Shown piece by piece: positions 59,102 through 64,000 of a DNA stretch of 64,000 nucleotides. A program made the translations under genes and the position numbers. This DNA is from Chitinophaga sp. S165 (GTDB taxonomy: Bacteria; Bacteroidota; Bacteroidia; Chitinophagales; Chitinophagaceae), in the NCBI RefSeq assembly GCF_003182155.1, contig NZ_QGTG01000001.1:1918991-1982990 (forward strand), written 5' to 3'. Position 1 is the stretch's first letter; the number at the start of each line of letters is the position of its first letter. Under the pieces are notes generated by a model. It was given only the letters and a program-made list of their open reading frames with translations, did no database searches and was not told the DNA's origin.

Positions 59102-61801
59102 TTACAAGATGTGATTTGCTGTCAGTACATGTATGAAATAAGGAATGCCATTGATCTGGGAGCGGTCTTTGCTCTTTTCAACATCGGACAATTTATCATA
59201 CGGTACAAGGTCAATGTGTAATTTCTGGGATTGATAAAGTTCTTTATAGGTGCGTTTCGTATTCCAGTGTTTTATCCGGGTATCAATATCTTCCGTATCC
59301 AGATAATAATCCTGTAAAGGTAGGAATCCTATCAGTAGCTTCTCGGCACACCAGCGCCGTTGTTCTGTCATTGAAAGCAATTCAAACAATTCTTTGTGTT
59401 CGCGGTTCTCTTCTTTAGTAAAATATCTGAACAGTTCTTCGGACGATGCCTCCTCTTTTAATGCCTGTTTGATCTTCTGAAGGGAATACGATGTATAACG
59501 CAGCTTCACCCATATATGGTCCGCTGCCCGGCGATTGCTCTCCTTATGTGGATAGGACAGTGTTTCCCATTCCTTTCTTGCTTGTTTCATGATCTTTTCC
59601 GGATGATCTTTCCAGTTTTCTTTTTCCTCAATACCGGTATACCAGAAATTGATCAGTGCAGGGAGATCGTCAATAGTCGCGTTACCCACCGCCAATACCC
59701 TGCATTCATCTATCAGCTGACCAAAGAGGACAACAGGCGTATACGGCAATTGTTTGTTCAGCATGTGAGAGATGTTATCAAACTCGCTTTCGTCAGCGAG
59801 GTTGCAATAACAGAAGATCTGCAGATTAAATTTCCGCAGCGCGACCTTGCCCAGGAAGCCATGTAGATAGGCGGCGCCCTGCAAGGCGTCTTCCAGGCAG
59901 AAATAAACTGTAATATGGTTCTCTTCCTTCAGGGCCTGTAACACTGCTTTGTCATTATAGTACGCAGCATCTGAAACGGGTAACTCCTTAAACGTGATCC
60001 TTTCTCTTGGAAAAATTTCTTTGCGGATCTCGCTGGTATAAGGCGCTTCATATAAGGGGTTGTCATGCGGGTTGTACCAGAGACAAGGATAATGCTCATA
60101 AAACTCAGATTCAGCCGTTCCCGCGTCCTGTGCAAACACAGTAATATTAACATGATGGCCGTTATTCAGCTGAAGAGTATGAAGTAGTGTAACCAAGAGC
60201 TGTTTCCCCATTTCTCCGAAACCAAACAACAGTATTTCTGTAGGTTGCCGTGCTTCCTGACATTTCCTGTAAATGGGATAACGGATCAATAATTTCCTGC
60301 TGATGATTTCCTGGAAGTTCAGCCTGCGTACAACAGCATGACCGGGTTCTTCATGCAGCTTACCAACAAACTCCGCTGCCCGGGATTCTTGCAGATGAAT
60401 GTAACATTGCTTTATTTTATTTTGCTTCCCCCATAACAGGTCTAACTCCTGCAAGGTCCTGATGTTATCCGCATCCGCTTCTTCCAGGAGGTATACAGTA
60501 TGTGCGTTAACTGCGTAGTTCCTCTTTAAAAAAGTGGATGACTGCGGACTTCCGTTCACCACCCTGATCCCTCGTTTTGCAGCCTCTATTTTCAGATTGG
60601 GATCAGGCGCTTTATCGATGATCATCACCTTTTGTTTTTCCTTTTTCAGCGTGATGGCCAGCAGGTAGGTGATACTGTTCAACCCCGTGATCAGGCAGAT
60701 CCTATCCCGCGCAAACCAGCGCCAGAGAAAGAAACGGAGAAGGTTCTTATTATTACCGCCAATGGCCAGTAAAAAAGCGACTATGAACGCATTGATGAAG
60801 AAAGATAAACCGGCAAACCGGGCGATGTCAAGTATGATGTTTAACTCTTCCTGTCCTGTACCAGGTGATGGACTCACAGATGAGTTAAACGTCAGCAGAT
60901 TCACGGCGTTGAAGAAAGCGTTCCGATATCCTGGGTAACCGGCGCCCTGTCCTCCTTGTTCTGACAAAATAAAACCCCAGGAGCCAAAACCTACGGTTAG
61001 TATTACAAAGAAGAGCGGCAACACAAAGCGCCAGAAATTCTCATTATAGCCCACGTTCCTTTTCCACCAGGAAATAGGACTTTTAGAAGATGGCTGGGGA
61101 AAACATGTTTCGGCCCACTCCATTTTGTCGGGCGGCGGAAAGTAACGTTGTCGCTGTAAAACAGCGCCACATAGGGGATAACTGTTTTGCGAACGGGGAA
61201 CGATCAACTGGTATAACCTGCCGGTCTTACATCGTTTTCTATCTCCCGTTTCTACGATCTTGTTCACTACATCCGATGTACCACCTTCCTTTCCCGTGTC
61301 CACACCGTCCCATAACACGATCAGGTATTCCGCGATATTAACAAGGCTATTTGCCAGGACCTTGTAGGGAGTAGTGTCTTCCTTATCTTCACCGGCGTCT
61401 TTTTCAGCCGATGCCCGTTTTATATAAGGTTTGAGGGACAGGGTTGTGATCTGTGTGGTATCAAACCTGCCCGTCAGTTCCTTCACTCTCTTCTCATCAT
61501 CGCGCCCGGGCAATGTCAACAAAAGTACTTTAAGACCCATTTCCAGCGCTTTCGATGCTACAAGCATATCAGCGCCCTCGGCGATACCTGAAACCAAAAT
61601 AAAGCCCTCTAAATCGCCCCGTGTTATTTCCTGTAGTTTTTCGCCAACTGCATTCTCAATCTGGGCTAAGTCTTCAGGTAGCAGATCACGGTGACCGCTA
61701 TGGGCTATTACTTTTCTACCATGCGGTATTGCATGAGAAAGCAGGGGAAAGTTCTTTAAACGCCTCCGGCAAAAAATGTAGTGGAATTTGTTCCGGATCA
61801 T
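59102..61801 (-). CDS. SLOG-2TM-RCK-RCK-RyR membrane protein, 899 aa
   Basis: Domain order by eye: SLOG-like Rossmann fold (residues about 25-200: VIAHSGHRDLLPEDL, ILVSGIAEGADMLVASKALE, YLIVLWDG, GGTSDVV). TM1 about 257-280, a P-loop-like segment NAFFNAVNLLTFNSS (294-308) and TM2 about 326-348 resemble a two-TM K+ channel pore, but the selectivity motif TVGYG is absent. Two RCK/TrkA-N-like domains follow (ITGLNSITYLLAIT about 371-384, then LLFGFGEMGKQLLV about 524-537 with a GxGxxG). The C-terminus has a RyR-like EQRRWCAEKLLIGF (813-826). SLOG, RCK and RyR domains are all linked to nucleotide ligands in bacterial conflict systems. It is first in an operon with the TIR/STING-like gene. Confidence 0.75.
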   Translation of the reverse strand: MIRNKFHYIFCRRRLKNFPLLSHAIPHGRKVIAHSGHRDLLPEDLAQIENAVGEKLQEITRGDLEGFILVSGIAEGADMLVASKALEMGLKVLLLTLPGRDDEKRVKELTGRFDTTQITTLSLKPYIKRASAEKDAGEDKEDTTPYKVLANSLVNIAEYLIVLWDGVDTGKEGGTSDVVNKIVETGDRKRCKTGRLYQLIVPRSQNSYPLCGAVLQRQRYFPPPDKMEWAETCFPQPSSKSPISWWKRNVGYNENFWRFVLPLFFVILTVGFGSWGFILSEQGGQGAGYPGYRNAFFNAVNLLTFNSSVSPSPGTGQEELNIILDIARFAGLSFFINAFIVAFLLAIGGNNKNLLRFFLWRWFARDRICLITGLNSITYLLAITLKKEKQKVMIIDKAPDPNLKIEAAKRGIRVVNGSPQSSTFLKRNYAVNAHTVYLLEEADADNIRTLQELDLLWGKQNKIKQCYIHLQESRAAEFVGKLHEEPGHAVVRRLNFQEIISRKLLIRYPIYRKCQEARQPTEILLFGFGEMGKQLLVTLLHTLQLNNGHHVNITVFAQDAGTAESEFYEHYPCLWYNPHDNPLYEAPYTSEIRKEIFPRERITFKELPVSDAAYYNDKAVLQALKEENHITVYFCLEDALQGAAYLHGFLGKVALRKFNLQIFCYCNLADESEFDNISHMLNKQLPYTPVVLFGQLIDECRVLAVGNATIDDLPALINFWYTGIEEKENWKDHPEKIMKQARKEWETLSYPHKESNRRAADHIWVKLRYTSYSLQKIKQALKEEASSEELFRYFTKEENREHKELFELLSMTEQRRWCAEKLLIGFLPLQDYYLDTEDIDTRIKHWNTKRTYKELYQSQKLHIDLVPYDKLSDVEKSKDRSQINGIPYFIHVLTANHIL

Positions 61802-61932
61802 GGTGATTGGGATTATTTTTGAGGACTACTGCAATGTAGCGTTTAATGATATTTGATAACATATCTTGCGAAACATATTCGTTTCTATACTTTATAGATT
61901 AAAGATATATTTCCACCTAAAATTATTATCGC

Positions 61933-62274
61933 ATGCCATACGATGAAAAACTTGCTAACAGGATCAGGGAGCGTTTTGAAAATCTTTCTGATGTAGAGGA
62001 GAAGAAAATGATGGGGGGACTGGTTTTTATGTACAATGACAAAATGTGCGTAGGCGTTACCAAAGACGATCTGATGTGCCGTATAGACCCTGATTTTCAT
62101 GAAACAGCCGTTGAGAAGACCGGCTGCAGAACAATGTCTTTCGGCGGCAAACAAATGATCGGTTATGTACTGATAGACGAAACCGGCATAAAAAGTAAGA
62201 AAGATTTTGAATACTGGATTGATCTGGCGTTGGAGTTCAACAAAAAGGCAAAATCATCCAAAAAGAAAAAATAA
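61933..62274 (+). CDS. TfoX/Sxy N-terminal-domain protein
   Basis: 113 aa. TfoX_N marks are LANRIRERFENLSDVEEKKM, MGGLVFMYNDKMCVGVTKDD, LMCRIDPDF and FGGKQMIGYVLIDETG. It lacks the C-terminal TfoX domain, as is usual in the small Bacteroidota versions, so it should not be read as a competence activator. A Lys-rich tail (KKAKSSKKKK) ends it. It diverges from the SLOG gene across about 130 bp and ends directly at a hairpin. Confidence 0.88.
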   Translation: MPYDEKLANRIRERFENLSDVEEKKMMGGLVFMYNDKMCVGVTKDDLMCRIDPDFHETAVEKTGCRTMSFGGKQMIGYVLIDETGIKSKKDFEYWIDLALEFNKKAKSSKKKK

Positions 62275-62302
62275 AGCTCCTGACCGGGCCGGCCAGGAGC
62301 TT
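62274..62302. terminator. Bidirectional hairpin terminator
   Basis: AAGCTCCTG (62274-62282) pairs with CAGGAGCTT (62294-62302), with CCGG/CCGG inside the loop. It sits between the convergent TfoX-like and lipoprotein genes. Short T-rich runs (TTATTAATAATTT on the right, TTTATTTTTTCTT on the minus strand) make it usable in both directions. Confidence 0.8.
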
Positions 62303-62327
62303 ATTAATAATTTCTGATGATCTGTTA

Positions 62328-62867
62328 TTACTTCAACTCTACACCTACTGAAACCCTGGTCTCATCATAGAACAGGTTCAATGTTTTAGGCTTTGCACCT
62401 GCCGGTAACCTGAATTTGTTTTCGGAAGACTTGGTAGACTCTGCATCCACATTCAATGTATTGTAGTTATCATGTGTCAGGTTATTACCATTGTCCAACT
62501 GCAAACGGAAATCGCCCGGATTAATGAAGATACCGTTACCTCCTACCTGGTTCTTATTGGTTACCTCCAGTTCATAGGTAATTTCAGTACCTGTCACTTT
62601 TCCATCTGCATCTGATAACTCAACAGCCTTTCCGCTTTTTACACGAACAAATGCTTCTTTTGTTTTCCCGAGGTAAGCAGTGTCGGGAGAGAAAGCTACC
62701 TGGTACGTTTTAGGCTCATTTGCAGGGGTACTGGCAGCCGGGGTACTGTTGTCAGCCTGTTGTTCAGACGTAGTCTGCTGGTCTGCATTTTCAGTTTTAT
62801 TTTTCCCTTTACATGCAGCAAGAGCAACCATCAATCCGAGAGACAACACAAGAGTGGTCCTTTTCAT
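62328..62867 (-). CDS. Small lipoprotein with Ig-like (DUF4352-type) domain
   Basis: 179 aa. Lipoprotein signal: KRTTLVLSLGLMVALAAC with lipobox ending at Cys19, followed by an N/Q/T-rich linker (KGKNKTENADQQTTSEQQAD). The body is beta-rich: GTEITYELEVTNKNQVGGNG, FINPGDFRLQLDNGNNL and PKTLNLFYDETRVSVGVELK, which looks like the DUF4352 fold, though this is a weak assignment. Exported to an outer or inner membrane leaflet. Two TGCGTA-type palindromes lie in its upstream region. Function unknown. Confidence 0.7.
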   Translation of the reverse strand: MKRTTLVLSLGLMVALAACKGKNKTENADQQTTSEQQADNSTPAASTPANEPKTYQVAFSPDTAYLGKTKEAFVRVKSGKAVELSDADGKVTGTEITYELEVTNKNQVGGNGIFINPGDFRLQLDNGNNLTHDNYNTLNVDAESTKSSENKFRLPAGAKPKTLNLFYDETRVSVGVELK

Positions 62868-62970
62868 TGTATTTATTATTGGTTTAAAATAAAAGATGGA
62901 TAATCATAAAAAACAATAATATATACTAAAGTACTCCTTTTTTGTATCCCTGGAAGGCCATGACAATCAA

Positions 62971-62988
62971 TTGCGTACAAGTACGTAC
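62971..62988. promoter_or_regulatory. Operator-like site TTGCGTACAAGTACGTAC
   Basis: Core TGCGTA-N4-TACGTA at 62972-62987. It lies 104 bp upstream of the lipoprotein start. It matches 15 of 16 core positions with the palindrome at 29691-29708 read on the minus strand. A second, weaker copy lies 44 bp further upstream. Confidence 0.5.
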
Positions 62989-63014
62989 ACATATCAGGGT
63001 CGCTCATTCTGAAA

Positions 63015-63032
63015 GTGCGTAGAAATACGTAT
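63015..63032. promoter_or_regulatory. Operator-like site GTGCGTAGAAATACGTAT
   Basis: Core TGCGTA-N4-TACGTA (63016-63031), the second copy of the motif in the region upstream of the lipoprotein gene. The two centres are 44 bp apart, close to four helical turns. Confidence 0.45.
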
Positions 63033-63042
63033 GCTGCACCGG

Positions 63043-63312
63043 TTAATATTCTGCAAACTGTTTGTCAGGATAACACCAGAGCCAACGTTCGCCCGGCTCG
63101 GCAGAAGCTATCACAGGATGATGCGTTGCATGGTAGTGGCGGGTCATATGTGTTTCCGGCGACTGATCACAGCACAAGGTAACACCACAGGTTTGACAGG
63201 TACGAAGATGCACCCATTCGCCGCCATGTTTGATACACTCTTCACATACATACTCATCCCCTATTTTAACTTCAGTGATCTCACTCAGATGCTGACAGGT
63301 CTTTTCACTCAT
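63043..63312 (-). CDS. UBP-type zinc-finger protein, 89 aa
   Basis: The whole protein is one zf-UBP domain with conserved Cys/His pairs: CQHL, VCEECIKHGGEWVHLRTCQT, TLCCDQSPETHMTRH and YHATHHPVIAS. In bacteria, such stand-alone domains are of unknown role (in eukaryotes the fold binds the ubiquitin C-terminus). It starts about 70 bp from the terminator of the protease gene and is separated from the lipoprotein gene by 175 bp. Confidence 0.85.
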   Translation of the reverse strand: MSEKTCQHLSEITEVKIGDEYVCEECIKHGGEWVHLRTCQTCGVTLCCDQSPETHMTRHYHATHHPVIASAEPGERWLWCYPDKQFAEY

Positions 63313-63382
63313 TGTCTTAATGTTTTTAGTTCAACGATCAGGTTATTGATAGTAAGATAAAACTTTCTGCCGACTATCGGAG

Positions 63383-63423
63383 ATACCCGCAACAATCACT
63401 GTAAAGATGATTGTTGCGGGTAT
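63383..63423 (-). terminator. Long hairpin after the protease-like gene
   Basis: ATACCCGCAACAATCA (63383-63398) pairs perfectly with TGATTGTTGCGGGTAT (63408-63423), a 16-bp stem with a 9-nt loop, 4 bp after the stop of the protease gene. On the minus strand the U-tract is weak; on the plus strand it is followed by TTTATTAATTCTTTTT. It is therefore a terminator or transcript-stabilising end of the minus-strand gene. Confidence 0.65.
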
Positions 63424-63427
63424 TTTA

Positions 63428-64000
63428 TTAATTCTTTTTCTGTGGCAGATTTACGTCAATGAATTGTTGTACCACGGCAGCCGGAACAACAATGCTGCTG
63501 GTCCGGGAGAAGCGCGCAATATTGATACCGTAAAAATGTCCATGTGTATCGAATACGGGGCCGCCACATTGCTCCGGCCGTATCACCGCATCGTGTGTGA
63601 AGACACTTTCAAAGCCGTCCCTTCTGCTGCTCTTACCACCTTTGAACATCTCTGCCGGATGATTCGCAGGCTGTATCGGCCGGGTACCTAATGTAATTTC
63701 TACCGTACTGAGATTGCCATTACGCTGGCGCTCGAATTTGATCTTATCGCCCGGCCAGTATTTAGATAATTCCCGGCCATAGTCTTCCGCTTTATTAACC
63801 GGAACACCGTTGATGCTGATCACCAGATCACCTACCTGCAGACCACTTTCTGCCGCCGGAGAGCCTGGCATTACAAAGGTCAGTGCCAGCGGCGAGGCCG
63901 TAGGTGCAATAGCAGCACCCAGAAATGCAAGGCTGCTCATTCTCGGTAACGAAAACTCCCTGCTTCCCAATACGCTTATGATGCCAATAGTGTCAGGCTG
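63428..64000 (-). CDS. PDZ serine-protease relative with CGGP C-terminal half, 5' end cut
   Basis: 191 codons are visible and the frame is open to the window edge, so the true start is outside; an apparent TTG at 63970 is only an internal codon. The visible part begins TIGIISVLGSREF, the end of a trypsin-like fold. A PDZ domain follows (VMPGSPAAESGLQVGDLVIS, INGVPV). The last 70 residues hold FTHDAVIRPEQCGGPVFDTH and GINIARFSRTSSIVVPA, a second protease-like half where the usual GNSGGP serine is replaced by Cys. This arrangement (S1C, PDZ, CGGP-type half) is known in HtrA-like families of other phyla, as far as I recall. Likely periplasmic; activity unclear. Confidence 0.75.
   Translation of the reverse strand, partial: QPDTIGIISVLGSREFSLPRMSSLAFLGAAIAPTASPLALTFVMPGSPAAESGLQVGDLVISINGVPVNKAEDYGRELSKYWPGDKIKFERQRNGNLSTVEITLGTRPIQPANHPAEMFKGGKSSRRDGFESVFTHDAVIRPEQCGGPVFDTHGHFYGINIARFSRTSSIVVPAAVVQQFIDVNLPQKKN

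Noticed and set aside
58054..61801. A hidden CD-NTase in the 899-aa protein
   Set aside because: No nucleotidyltransferase G-S-x-x-x-G-T with D-x-D signature was found in the translation; the Rossmann motifs fit SLOG and RCK-like domains instead.

Overview
The window looks like chromosome of a Bacteroidota bacterium, most likely Chitinophagaceae (Chitinophaga-like). This is inferred from moderate GC, weak Shine-Dalgarno sites, the family mix (secreted GH20, TlpA-like redoxin, TfoX-like protein, TIR/STING-type protein) and a Bacteroidota-style contractile injection locus. No rRNA, tRNA, CRISPR array or transposase was seen.

1-46.1 kb: one minus-strand run of about 25 genes (read right to left) built around an extracellular contractile injection system (eCIS). 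From 29.3 kb down to the left edge come a DUF4255/Pvc16-type cap protein, an unknown protein, one sheath, two helical unknowns, two tube proteins, a DUF5908 micro-protein, a LysM tube-adaptor protein, a VgrG-like spike, a PAAR tip, gp25, baseplate J, an S74-type fibre, a 2415-aa giant with a baseplate-like N-terminus, a 1073-aa unknown, the tape-measure protein, a ParA ATPase and a truncated DUF4157 protein. The usual eCIS AAA+ ATPase (Pvc15/Afp15 type) is not in the window. Upstream of the structural block, beyond a 470-bp gap, sit five large genes: PhoD-like phosphatase, DUF6603 protein, a 1039-aa membrane protein, an 1827-aa coiled-coil protein and a 576-aa unknown. They may be cargo or accessory parts of the same system.

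46.4-50.6 kb: a TetR regulator with an NmrA-like oxidoreductase downstream and a divergent exported TlpA-like redoxin. Two near-identical 8-4-8 palindromes lie on either side of tetR. A secreted GH20 hexosaminidase follows, with a hairpin terminator.

50.6-61.8 kb: a probable immune/defence island, the most interesting part. After a 1-kb non-coding stretch with nested palindromes and 11-bp direct repeats come a CHAT protease and a membrane-anchored protein with two STAND ATPase modules (4-bp overlap). Converging on them from the other strand is a pair: an 899-aa protein reading SLOG, channel-like 2TM unit, two RCK-like Rossmann domains and RyR-like domain, followed by a 345-aa TIR protein whose C-terminus looks like a bacterial STING domain. 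No CD-NTase is present, unlike a normal STING-type CBASS operon.

61.9-64 kb: housekeeping-like genes: TfoX-like protein, lipoprotein, UBP zinc-finger protein, and a truncated PDZ serine-protease relative. A TGCGTA-N4-TACGYA palindrome occurs twice here and once in the gap inside the eCIS locus.
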